In this document: positions 34,586 to 43,137 of the stretch, piece after piece
Layout of the letters: the number at the start of each line of letters is the position of its first letter
How positions within the stretch are numbered: position 1 is the stretch's first letter
Source: Verrucomicrobiales bacterium
Lineage (GTDB): Bacteria; Verrucomicrobiota; Verrucomicrobiia; Limisphaerales; UBA9464
Assembly (NCBI GenBank): GCA_027488845.1
Contig: JAIYBC010000060.1
Coordinates: forward strand, 186,001-250,000
Reading direction: 5' to 3'
DNA length: 64,000 bases
Made by a program: the position numbers and the translations under genes
The notes under the pieces: generated by a model
Databases searched by the model: none
Seen by the model: the letters and a program-made list of their open reading frames with translations, nothing else
What the model was told of the DNA's origin: nothing

Positions 34586-37500
34586 TCACCTCCCAACACC
34601 GATCGGCACTTCGCAGAAAGTCAGCGCGGCGATGCCGTTGGTGCCCCGGAGCACCCGTTTCGGACTCCACGCACTCCCGGTCAGATACGTGAGCCGTGTC
34701 GCCTCGGACGGCCCGGCCAACCGCAGTCTCAGAGTGTTGTCCACCGCCTCGCCGCCAGCCACCCGGCCGGTCGCTCCGTCCAGACGGAACTCTCCCACCA
34801 GCGAATCGTCCCACGTCACCGGCTGATCGAACTCCAGCACCAGTGTGTCGCGACGCGGACTGCCATAGACGGCCCGGACCAGGTTGGGAGGTGTGATGGA
34901 GCCCGATGGCTTCACGCCGTGGACGTCGCGTTCGACCAGCGGAAGAATCAGACGGGCGAACTCGGCGTACCCGGCCGCCGGATAGTGGCATTCCCCCGGC
35001 GGCGTGATTCCCAAGGTGGACATCAGGCCGAGATGCGAGAACGCCGAGGGCAGGTTCCGTTGGACCTCCCGCAGACGGTCGTCGGAACCGTCGATGCCCA
35101 TGGCGCAGGACTTCGGCCAGATCTGGAAGAGGTAGCGATGACGGAGGTTGGGGTAGTCCCGCTGCCATCCGGCCGCCATCTCCAGGAAGTGGCTACGGTA
35201 GTTCTCCCAGCCGAACCCGCCGTCGGGTCCGTCCGCACCCTGGTCGTTCTCGCCCTGATGCCAGAAGACGCCGCGCACGCCATGCGTCAACCGGGCCCGG
35301 CGGACGCGATCGAGCAGATGGCCGTACAGGGTCTGGCGATCGGCCGGGTTGGACAACGAACGTTGGTGCTGGTCGATCCGCGTGCCGCCGACCGCGCCGT
35401 TGAGAAGACACACCGGAATGCGGTGGCGCTCGACCAGTTGTCGCGCCAGTTCCATTCCCCAATAGCCGATCTGGTGACGGCCGCCTTCCGATGACCGGTA
35501 GAGGGCGTTGCCCCAAACCGGCTGGTCGTCCGTCGCATCGGACCGCGCACCGAAGGTCCGGATCCAATCGCTGCGGAACTCCGGTTCCTCCGGTCCCCAG
35601 TCGGTGGCCACCGCGTTGGACTGCCCGTCGATGAGGAACACGTCGCCGCACACGAGATTGGTCGCGGTGCCGAGCGGGGTCTCCCGACCGGCGGTCACCG
35701 TCCCGAACTCCACGCGGTACCGGATGAGGCCGGGCCGGAGCGTCACCGACAGGACATAGGATCCCGAGGCGTCCGGCCGGACCTGCCGACGTTCAACCAC
35801 ACCCTCCTGGTTCGACAGACGCAGGTACACGGCGTCGGCCGGCGACGTCAGCCGGCCGGACCAGAACAGGAGTCCCCGGTTCCGCTCGTCCCGGGCGAAG
35901 AACTGGTTGTCCACCGGTCGCTCCTCCGGATCCGGTGTCCGTTCGATCCAGCGATCGCGGGCGGGTTCCCGGATCTGGATCGTCACCGACTGCGTGGTCC
36001 GCGTCCCGCCGTTGTCCGCCGTCGCGGTCACCACCAGCGTCCCGCTGTTCAGGGCGCGCACCAGACGCAGACGTTCGCCGTCGACATCACGGACCACGGC
36101 CAGGTTGGAGACGGCCCAGGTGATGCGCAGCGGACCCGCACCCGGGGTCGACAGCGCCGCGCGGTTGGAGAAGTGCGGCACGATCTCGATCGGCGTGCGC
36201 CCGTTCCATCGACGTGGGGCTTCCAGTCGGAAGACCGGATCCGGGATGCGTTCCTCGATCTCGAGCGGGATGTCCTGCGACTTCCAGCCTCCACGTCCCA
36301 ACGCCTGGAAGCGCAGCACCCGCGACCGCGGACCCGCGACACGTCCGGCATCGACGGTGAGGCGGAGCCGATCGGTGGCGAGCAGGGTTTCCCGGCCGTC
36401 TTCCCGAAGCAGCCAACGGACCTGCATCGCACCACCGGCCTGCGCATCGAAGGTAACGGAAGTCCCCTCGGCAATCCGGGCTGCGGCGGGTGTCACCCCA
36501 AAAGTCTCACCGGCCTGGACCACAGGACCGACCACCGTCTGGAGCGGACGTTGGTTCGCATGCTCGAGCCGGATCCATTCGGCGGAACGGGCCACATTCG
36601 AGAGCCGGACCTCGTCGAGATCGCCCACGAAGTCGTAGTGGTCGTACCAGCCGCCGATCCAGAAGCGGCCCGGACTGCGGATCGCCAGACGCGGCGTCGC
36701 CGACGAATCGAGGACCCCGTCGACATAGAGGCGTCCTTCCCGGCCGTCGTAGGTGTGGACCACGTGGACCCATTGGTGGAGGGGGATCCGGTTTCGGCCG
36801 CGGACGTCGGAGAAGTCGCTGTCGACGTGGAAGTGCGACGGACTCCGCAATTGGAGGCGGATCTTGCTGCCACGACCGCCGCCTTCGTTGCCCCAGCCCA
36901 ACAGCGTGGTGTTGGGGCGCTCGGCCCGGACCCACGCCGCGGAACTGTGGGGTTCCGCACCCTGGGGAAGACCGGTGATCCGATCCCCGGCGAAGAGTCC
37001 CACGTTCCCGCGGAAGTGCCGGGCCGAGCCGATCACACCCTGGGTGGACGTCGTGCCGGTATCCACGGCATCCCGGCCGATCGGTCCTTCCGCCGTGGAA
37101 CCACCCAGATGCCAGACGCTGAGATGGCCGTTGGAGGGATTGAAGACGGCGGCACCATCCGAACGGGACACCGCCTTGGGATTCCCCCAATGCAGCCGGA
37201 GTTCCTGGCGGTCATTACCACGGATCTCCGGCACACGAACCCAGACCGACGCCGTGCCCTCCGCTGGATTCCATTGCTCGATCTGGAACGGCAGCGGCAC
37301 GCCGCCCACGGTGGAAACCCGGAGGTCTTCACCCCCAGGCTGGGCTTGGTCGAAGGGGAAGAAGTCCCGGTGCAGCCGCACCAGCAAGGGGAAGGACTGG
37401 AGAACCGTCCCCGCGGGCAGATCCGCGCCGTCCGGAGTGGTGAGGACGAACACCGAGCCGGAATGCTTCCAGCCGGTGGTCGGTTCCGGAAGGTCCCGAT

Positions 37501-39082
37501 GCGCCACCTCCGAATGCACCGTGTCGAGGCGGGCCCACTCCGCGGCGAGTTCCCGGACCTTCGCGGGCTGGGACGCCGCCAGGTCGGTGGACTCGGACCG
37601 GTCCACGGTGAGGTCGTAGAGTTCCCACGGCGCGTCCTTGCCCGCGGCGACGATCTTCCAGTCGCCGACCCGCAGCGCCCGGTTGCCTTCGTGACGCCAC
37701 CACAGGGTCCGAACCTTGGAGACTTCATCGGCCTTCAATTCCGGAACCAGGCTGCGGCCGGGAGCGGGCGGAAGCGGTTTGCCATCCCACGCGTCCGGAA
37801 CCCGGCCGCCCGCCACTTCGAGCACGGTCGGGACCAGGTCCACCAAATGGCCGGGACTCCTGCGGAGTTCCCCGCGTGCGGCGATCCCGCGGGGCCAGCG
37901 CACCACCAGCGGCGTGGAGATGCCGCCTTCGTGGACCCAGGTCTTGTGCCGCCGGAAGGGAGTGTTGGCCATCGTGGACCAGCCGGGGCCAAGGCTGAGG
38001 AATGTCGCGCCGGTGCCGCACATCGCCTCGGGATCGTGACCGTCCCCGCGCACCATCATCTCGGCGCTGGCGCCGTTGTCGGACAGGAACAGCACCAGCG
38101 TGTCCTCGGCCGCCCCCATCGACCGGAGCTGCCCGAGCATCCGTCCGATCTCGCGGTCCATGCGGTCCACCATCGCGGCGTGGACGGCCATCTTGTCGGC
38201 CTGGAACCGGCGTTGGGAATCGTTGAGGTCGTCCCAGGCCAACGGACGGTTCACCTCGTCCGGCCCGAGGCGTTCAAGGTCCTTCGGGAAGGCGTAGGGA
38301 GGTCCGACGGTCCGCTCGACGGCGGACAACGTCGTTCCACCGATTCCCAGGGCCTGCATGCGGCTCCAGCGTTTCGCCCGGAGCGCATCCCATCCGGCCC
38401 GGTAGGGCTCGCGGTAGCGGTCGACGTCCTCGGCCGGGGCCTGCAGCGGGAAATGCGGGGCGGTGAAGGCGACGAAGCTGAAGAACGGCCGGCCTGGGTG
38501 GTTGGTGGCGTGGTCCTGCAGGCACCGGATCGCGTGGTCGGCGATGGCGGTGCTGGAGTAGTAGCCGGCGTTGGTGGCCACCGCCGGCAGGCGCGCGCCG
38601 TCCTCCGAATGCAGACGGGGAAAGAAGTGGCGATCGTGGTCGTCGAGGCTGTAGGAGCGGTCGAATCCGTTCTCCAACGGCCTGCCGTCCACGTGCCACT
38701 TGCCGGAGTGGTAGGAGCGGTATCCCAGGGGACGCAGCAGCTCGGGCAACAGTCGGGCCCAAGGCTGCCGGGTGCCCGTTGTTCCACTGGGCACGTCCTC
38801 CACGGCGTCGCGGCGGACTTCCTGGGCGTAGCGCCCGGTGAGGATCGCCGCCCGCGAGGGCCAGCAGCGGGCGGTGTTGTAGAACTGGGTGAACCGCAGA
38901 CCGTCCCGGGCCAAGGCATCGAGATTGGGAGTGGCGATCTCCCCGCCGTAGCAACCGAGGTCCGAGTACCCGAGGTCGTCGGCGACGATCAGCAGGACGT
39001 TCGGCCGGGTCGCCGACGCCGCCTTCGAGGCGCCTGGAAAGAGGGCGAGCAACGGAACGAGGAGGAGCAGGAGTCGGGTCAT
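34586..39082 (-). CDS. sulfatase-DUF2341/LamG-SASA acetylesterase fusion
   Basis: A 1,498-residue exported protein (signal peptide MTRLLLLLVPLLALFPGASK). Residues ~25-520 are a type I sulfatase: metal site IVADDLGYSD, formylglycine site Cys73 in RCWPSRAAILTGR, GKWHVDG and LFLSDNGAS. Residues ~540-640 match DUF2341 (VRVPEIRGNDRQELRLHWGN), ~660-850 a LamG lectin fold (GRLYVDGVLDSS), and ~870-1100 Ig-like strands. Residues ~1130-1400 form a SASA/sialate O-acetylesterase-type domain with FLIDGQSNAVATDWG (Ser ~1153), GVFWHQGENDQG and His in PGECHYPAAG (~1362). So one chain can plausibly remove both sulfate and acetyl groups while binding glycan. It is the last gene of the six-gene operon. Confidence 0.9.
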   Translation of the reverse strand: MTRLLLLLVPLLALFPGASKAASATRPNVLLIVADDLGYSDLGCYGGEIATPNLDALARDGLRFTQFYNTARCWPSRAAILTGRYAQEVRRDAVEDVPSGTTGTRQPWARLLPELLRPLGYRSYHSGKWHVDGRPLENGFDRSYSLDDHDRHFFPRLHSEDGARLPAVATNAGYYSSTAIADHAIRCLQDHATNHPGRPFFSFVAFTAPHFPLQAPAEDVDRYREPYRAGWDALRAKRWSRMQALGIGGTTLSAVERTVGPPYAFPKDLERLGPDEVNRPLAWDDLNDSQRRFQADKMAVHAAMVDRMDREIGRMLGQLRSMGAAEDTLVLFLSDNGASAEMMVRGDGHDPEAMCGTGATFLSLGPGWSTMANTPFRRHKTWVHEGGISTPLVVRWPRGIAARGELRRSPGHLVDLVPTVLEVAGGRVPDAWDGKPLPPAPGRSLVPELKADEVSKVRTLWWRHEGNRALRVGDWKIVAAGKDAPWELYDLTVDRSESTDLAASQPAKVRELAAEWARLDTVHSEVAHRDLPEPTTGWKHSGSVFVLTTPDGADLPAGTVLQSFPLLVRLHRDFFPFDQAQPGGEDLRVSTVGGVPLPFQIEQWNPAEGTASVWVRVPEIRGNDRQELRLHWGNPKAVSRSDGAAVFNPSNGHLSVWHLGGSTAEGPIGRDAVDTGTTSTQGVIGSARHFRGNVGLFAGDRITGLPQGAEPHSSAAWVRAERPNTTLLGWGNEGGGRGSKIRLQLRSPSHFHVDSDFSDVRGRNRIPLHQWVHVVHTYDGREGRLYVDGVLDSSATPRLAIRSPGRFWIGGWYDHYDFVGDLDEVRLSNVARSAEWIRLEHANQRPLQTVVGPVVQAGETFGVTPAAARIAEGTSVTFDAQAGGAMQVRWLLREDGRETLLATDRLRLTVDAGRVAGPRSRVLRFQALGRGGWKSQDIPLEIEERIPDPVFRLEAPRRWNGRTPIEIVPHFSNRAALSTPGAGPLRITWAVSNLAVVRDVDGERLRLVRALNSGTLVVTATADNGGTRTTQSVTIQIREPARDRWIERTPDPEERPVDNQFFARDERNRGLLFWSGRLTSPADAVYLRLSNQEGVVERRQVRPDASGSYVLSVTLRPGLIRYRVEFGTVTAGRETPLGTATNLVCGDVFLIDGQSNAVATDWGPEEPEFRSDWIRTFGARSDATDDQPVWGNALYRSSEGGRHQIGYWGMELARQLVERHRIPVCLLNGAVGGTRIDQHQRSLSNPADRQTLYGHLLDRVRRARLTHGVRGVFWHQGENDQGADGPDGGFGWENYRSHFLEMAAGWQRDYPNLRHRYLFQIWPKSCAMGIDGSDDRLREVQRNLPSAFSHLGLMSTLGITPPGECHYPAAGYAEFARLILPLVERDVHGVKPSGSITPPNLVRAVYGSPRRDTLVLEFDQPVTWDDSLVGEFRLDGATGRVAGGEAVDNTLRLRLAGPSEATRLTYLTGSAWSPKRVLRGTNGIAALTFCEVPIGVGR

Positions 39083-39119
39083 CGAAGGGGTTCCGTTGCG
39101 GGATGGAAGCGTGCGGATC

Positions 39120-40661
39120 TCAGGGCGCGAACTCGGACATCCAACCGATCTGCGGCCACGGCCGGCTCAGGTCGTTGGTCCTCTCCGGACCCGCCGTGCT
39201 GCGGCCGCGCTCGATGATCCGGCGCAGGGAGAGGCCGAGGCGCCGGACGATCTCCGGGTGGTTGCCGACGAGGTTGGTCCGCTCCGCGGGATCGGTCCCC
39301 AGGTCGTAGAGCTGGAAGCGGGGAAGCGCCGCGGCGCCCGCCTCACCGGGACGAGGCGCGCTCCATCCGCCGGAATCCGGCGCCAGCAGCAGCTTCCAGC
39401 GTCCTTCGCGCACCGCGAACGAGCCGTTGATCGAATGGTGGACCAACCCTTCGCGGCCGGAGGGTGCGGAGTCTTCGCCGCGCAGCTGGGCCAGGAAGCT
39501 GACGCCGTCCAATCCGGCCTGCTTCGAGATCCCGCGATGCAGCGCCTCGGCCACGGTGGGAAGGATGTCCACCTGCCCGACCGTCGCCGGGCAGCGCGTT
39601 CCGGGAGGGATCTGTCCCGGCCACCGCACGATCAACGGGACACGGTGGCCGCCCTCGAAGAGGTCCGCCTTGTGGCCGCGGAACCCGGCGCTGGGATCGT
39701 GGTGATGACGGCCCAGGGCCGCGAGGTCCGCGGCGGGCGAGCAACCGTTGTCCGCGGTGAAGAACACCAGGGTGTCGGCCGCCTGGCCGGTGCGGTCCAG
39801 CAGGTCGAGCAGGCGTCCCACCGAGGCGTCGAGCTCGGTCACGAAGTCGCCGTAGGGCGTGGTGCCGGTCCGTCCCGCGAAGCCGGCGGTGGGGACGATC
39901 GGCGTGTGGGGCGAGGCGAGGGCGAGATGCAGGAAGAACGGCCGTCCGTCGGTGGCCCGCGCACGGCCTTCCAGGAACGCGGCGGCCCGATCGAAGAAGC
40001 GGGCCTGCACCTCGGCATGGACGAAGTCGGGCGCCACGACCCCCGCACGCCACATCGCCGGCGCCTTGCCGGCCTCGATCCGGCGGTCCGGTGGCACCGG
40101 CACGCGGTCGCCTTCCAGGTGGACGTAGGGCGGCATGTCGAGCGACGCGGCGATCCCGTGGAACGTCTCGAACCCGTGCGCCAGCGGACCGCCGCCGAAC
40201 GGCCGGCCGAAGTCCACGTCCTCGCGTCCCCCATCCTTCTTCACCCAGTCGAGTCCGAGGTGCCACTTGCCGACCATCGCGGTGGCGTAGCCGTGGGACT
40301 GGAGGAACCGGGCGAGGTTCGGACGCCGCGGCTCGAGCAGCGCCGGATCGTAGCCGTCGAGCACGCCCGACTTGAGCCGTCCGCGCCAGGCATGTCGCCC
40401 GGTCAACAGGGCGTAGCGGCTGGGCGTGCAGACCGACGACGCGGAATGGGCGTCGGTGAACACCCGTCCCTCACGCGCCAACCGGTCGAGGTTCGGCGTC
40501 TTCCAGGCGCTGTTCGTGTTGAGGCAGGAGAGGTCGCCGACACCGAGGTCGTCGGCGAGGATCAGCAGCACGTTCGGACGCAAGGCGGCCGCGGCGCGGG
40601 GCACGAACCCCACGAGCAGGATCAGGAGGGCCGGGAGGAATCGGAGGACGGCGGACGCCAT
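39120..40661 (-). CDS. secreted sulfatase (type I)
   Basis: A 513-residue type I sulfatase with a signal peptide (MASAVLRFLPALLILLVGFV). The metal-binding ILADDLGVGDL, formylglycine motif VCTPSRYALLTGR (Cys78), GKWHLGLDW, ALASPHTPI, FFTADNGCSP and GHKADLFEGGHRVPLIVRWPG segments are all intact, so it should be active once modified by a formylglycine-generating enzyme, none of which lies in the window. Family members of this length are arylsulfatase A/GALNS-like and often desulfate glycans. It sits 37 bases upstream of the sulfatase-SASA gene and 16 bases downstream of the ThuA-propeller gene. Confidence 0.95.
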   Translation of the reverse strand: MASAVLRFLPALLILLVGFVPRAAAALRPNVLLILADDLGVGDLSCLNTNSAWKTPNLDRLAREGRVFTDAHSASSVCTPSRYALLTGRHAWRGRLKSGVLDGYDPALLEPRRPNLARFLQSHGYATAMVGKWHLGLDWVKKDGGREDVDFGRPFGGGPLAHGFETFHGIAASLDMPPYVHLEGDRVPVPPDRRIEAGKAPAMWRAGVVAPDFVHAEVQARFFDRAAAFLEGRARATDGRPFFLHLALASPHTPIVPTAGFAGRTGTTPYGDFVTELDASVGRLLDLLDRTGQAADTLVFFTADNGCSPAADLAALGRHHHDPSAGFRGHKADLFEGGHRVPLIVRWPGQIPPGTRCPATVGQVDILPTVAEALHRGISKQAGLDGVSFLAQLRGEDSAPSGREGLVHHSINGSFAVREGRWKLLLAPDSGGWSAPRPGEAGAAALPRFQLYDLGTDPAERTNLVGNHPEIVRRLGLSLRRIIERGRSTAGPERTNDLSRPWPQIGWMSEFAP

Positions 40662-40677
40662 GGCACGCAGGCGAGGC

Positions 40678-43137
40678 TCAGGGTTTCGGGATGCGGTTCA
40701 CCGTGTAGTAGGCGACTTCGTGCAGCAGGGCCTCACCGGAGCGGTCCCGCAGGCCGGGAAGGTTCAGCTCGTGGATGTGTCCCGGGATCAGGCGGTCGAC
40801 CACCAACCGGACGCGAAGGCCGTCGGGGGACGGCGTCGCCGACACCACCCGTTGTTCGGCCTGCTCGATCTCGGGTCCGCCGTACGCGCCGTAGAAGTGG
40901 TGGGTGTAGGTCTCGAGCTGGTAGCTCTCGGGATCGGCGGCGGTGGCGGGGTCGACGGGACGCGTGAAGCGCAGTTCGAAGCCGTCGGGCCGGATGCGCA
41001 TCGAGTGGACCTCGAACGGCACGACCCCGGTCCAGTCGAGCCGCTGGAACGACCGGGCGGAAAGCCCACGCACGGGCCAACCGCGCTTGCTGCCGCCCAC
41101 GAACAGATGTCCGTCGCGGGTGAGCGTTCCGCCGATCAGGCCGGTGGCGAAGCCCTGACGGAAAGGGAAGCAGGCGCCCTGGTAGACGCCGTCCACCCGC
41201 TCCATGTCTACCCGGGACACGAGGCTCAGCGTGTAGTCGGCCACGAAGATCTGGCCGGTGAACGGACCGAAGCGGCCGCCCGAGCGGTCCGGCATCAGGG
41301 CCGAGGCGCTCTGGCCCATCTTCTTGTACGGAAGCAGGACCGCGGGGAGGACGAAGGCGGGTTCGGCCTCGGCATACGGGATGCGTCGGCTGGCCTCGTC
41401 GCCCGGCGGATCGACGGGACGTTTCCCCATTCCCGGCGCCTGGTCGTACCAGCGGTTGCCGGCGGGGTGTCCGTGGAATCCGCCGGGTCGCAGGTGCTTG
41501 ATGGAACACGAGCTGTTCCAGGGTCCTTGGCTCTCCGCGTAGAAGGCGTCGCCGGCGTCGTTGAAGGCGATTCCACCGGGACTGCGCAGTCCGCTTCCCA
41601 TGACCTCGAACCGTCCGTCCGGGAAATGCCGCAGCGCCCATCCGCGGAAGAGCCGCTCGGAGGTGTAGCTGTCGGTGAGCCCATGCACGGTCCACACCGC
41701 GCCGTCCCGGTCGAAGTCCGAGCCGAAGGTGTACTCGTGCTCGCCACCCCAGGCCCAGGCGTCGCTGACCGTCTCGTAGCGGTCCGCCCGGCCGTCGCCG
41801 TCGGTGTCGCGCAGGCGGGTCAGTTCGCCCTGCTGCGTGGCGTACAGTTCCCCGTCGCGCCACGCGAGCCCGAGCACCTCGGTCAGGCCACCCGCGAAGA
41901 GGGTCCACTTCGGCGCGGGCGGCGTCGACGCGGCCCCGGTCGCCAGATGGACCTCGCCCCGGCGCGTGCCGACCGCGAGCCGGCCGTCGGGAAGTTCCAG
42001 GACGCTGCCCGCCTCCAGCACCGCCTCGGGCGGCAAGGGGATGTCCACGATCCGGTAGAATCCCGCTTCACGCCCGTTGAAGGGCACGTCGGCGAGGTCG
42101 TCGGTGCTCAGGTTCTGCTGGAGGTCCGCCGGCCGCACTCCGCGTCGGAATCCGCCGAAGTCGCTCTTCCGCGGCGCGTAGTTGCCCACGGTGGCCACGT
42201 CGGACTTGGCTGGGATCTTCGCCTCGAGTCCCACGCACCAGTAGCAGGCGTTCACCAGCAGGCGCCGGATGGACTCCTCACGGAAGTCGTCGCCGTAGCC
42301 CAGGGTCGTGGTGAAGACGCGGGCCGCCTTGCCCGATTTGCCGGTGAAGGTCTTGGTCCACGCGATCGGCACCGGCGCCTTGCCGGGATCGGGGGCGTCG
42401 TCGGGACGCAGCCCCATCAGCGGCTGTCCCATCAGCAGCGGCTGGCTGTCGCCTTCCAGCTTCGTCACGGCGTAGGCGTGGGACGGACCCCACAGCGGAT
42501 CGACACCGCGCAGGATCGGATGCGCCTCCTGGCCGGGCACGACGATTCCGCGCGTTCCCTGGCTGCGGTAGCCGCCGTAGTGGTCGACCCAGGTCTCGCC
42601 GAGCACCTGGCGTCCGAAGCCGCCCTGGAACCTCGGATGCGGTCCCCGCCAGGCCCATTCGGCGAAGCGTTCCTTCGGCGAACGGTCGTAGTCGAAGGCG
42701 TGGGTCGCGGTGCGGATGCCGATCACCGGACGCCCCGAGTTCATGTAGTCCACGAAGTGCGCCATCTGGTCCTCGGGCAGATGCCGGTAGCGGGTGAACA
42801 CCACCGCGAGGTCGGCGTCCTTGAGGGCCTCGAGTCCCGGGATGTTGTCGGCGACGGCGGGATCGATCTCGCCGGTCTCGCGGTTCACCGAGAACAGCAC
42901 CGTGCAGCGGAAGCCGTGGCGCTTGGCGAGGATGCGCGCCAGGGCCGGCATCGATTCCTCGGAGCGGTACTCCTCGTCGCCGGTGATGAAGACGATGTGC
43001 TTCCCCTTCCCCGGCCCGCGGCCCGCGCGCAGCGACATCCAGGGTTCGTCCTCGGCGCGGACGGACAGACCTCCGGCGGCGAGGAGGGCGAGCGCGAGGA
43101 GCCAGCGGCGAAGCGCATGAAGGCGGTTACCAGACAT
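40678..43137 (-). CDS. ThuA domain-beta-propeller (sugar dehydrogenase-like) fusion
   Basis: An 819-residue exported protein (signal peptide MSGNRLHALRRWLLALALLA). Residues ~45-300 are a ThuA-like domain (GKHIVFITGDEEYRSEESMP, VIGIRTATHAF, HYGGYRSQG, TTTLGYGDDFREESIRRLLVN). Residues ~340-720 form a glucose/sorbosone dehydrogenase-like propeller (LRDTDGDGRADRYETVS, GLRSPGGIAFNDAGDAFYAE, FVADYTLSLVSRVD). A beta-sandwich end follows (~730-819). The two parts are usually separate genes in these phyla. The start overlaps the cytochrome gene by 11 bases. A role in oxidative attack on a sugar released in the same operon is likely but unproven. Confidence 0.87.
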   Translation of the reverse strand: MSGNRLHALRRWLLALALLAAGGLSVRAEDEPWMSLRAGRGPGKGKHIVFITGDEEYRSEESMPALARILAKRHGFRCTVLFSVNRETGEIDPAVADNIPGLEALKDADLAVVFTRYRHLPEDQMAHFVDYMNSGRPVIGIRTATHAFDYDRSPKERFAEWAWRGPHPRFQGGFGRQVLGETWVDHYGGYRSQGTRGIVVPGQEAHPILRGVDPLWGPSHAYAVTKLEGDSQPLLMGQPLMGLRPDDAPDPGKAPVPIAWTKTFTGKSGKAARVFTTTLGYGDDFREESIRRLLVNACYWCVGLEAKIPAKSDVATVGNYAPRKSDFGGFRRGVRPADLQQNLSTDDLADVPFNGREAGFYRIVDIPLPPEAVLEAGSVLELPDGRLAVGTRRGEVHLATGAASTPPAPKWTLFAGGLTEVLGLAWRDGELYATQQGELTRLRDTDGDGRADRYETVSDAWAWGGEHEYTFGSDFDRDGAVWTVHGLTDSYTSERLFRGWALRHFPDGRFEVMGSGLRSPGGIAFNDAGDAFYAESQGPWNSSCSIKHLRPGGFHGHPAGNRWYDQAPGMGKRPVDPPGDEASRRIPYAEAEPAFVLPAVLLPYKKMGQSASALMPDRSGGRFGPFTGQIFVADYTLSLVSRVDMERVDGVYQGACFPFRQGFATGLIGGTLTRDGHLFVGGSKRGWPVRGLSARSFQRLDWTGVVPFEVHSMRIRPDGFELRFTRPVDPATAADPESYQLETYTHHFYGAYGGPEIEQAEQRVVSATPSPDGLRVRLVVDRLIPGHIHELNLPGLRDRSGEALLHEVAYYTVNRIPKP

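Noticed and set aside
36173-39217. 1,014-codon plus-strand frame opposite the sulfatase-SASA gene
   Set aside because: Long antisense frames are expected at this GC content; no family motif is visible, while the minus strand has full catalytic signatures.
39096-40967. Long plus-strand frame opposite the sulfatase
   Set aside because: The translation is Arg/Gly/Glu-rich shadow sequence of a high-GC gene with clear sulfatase motifs on the other strand.
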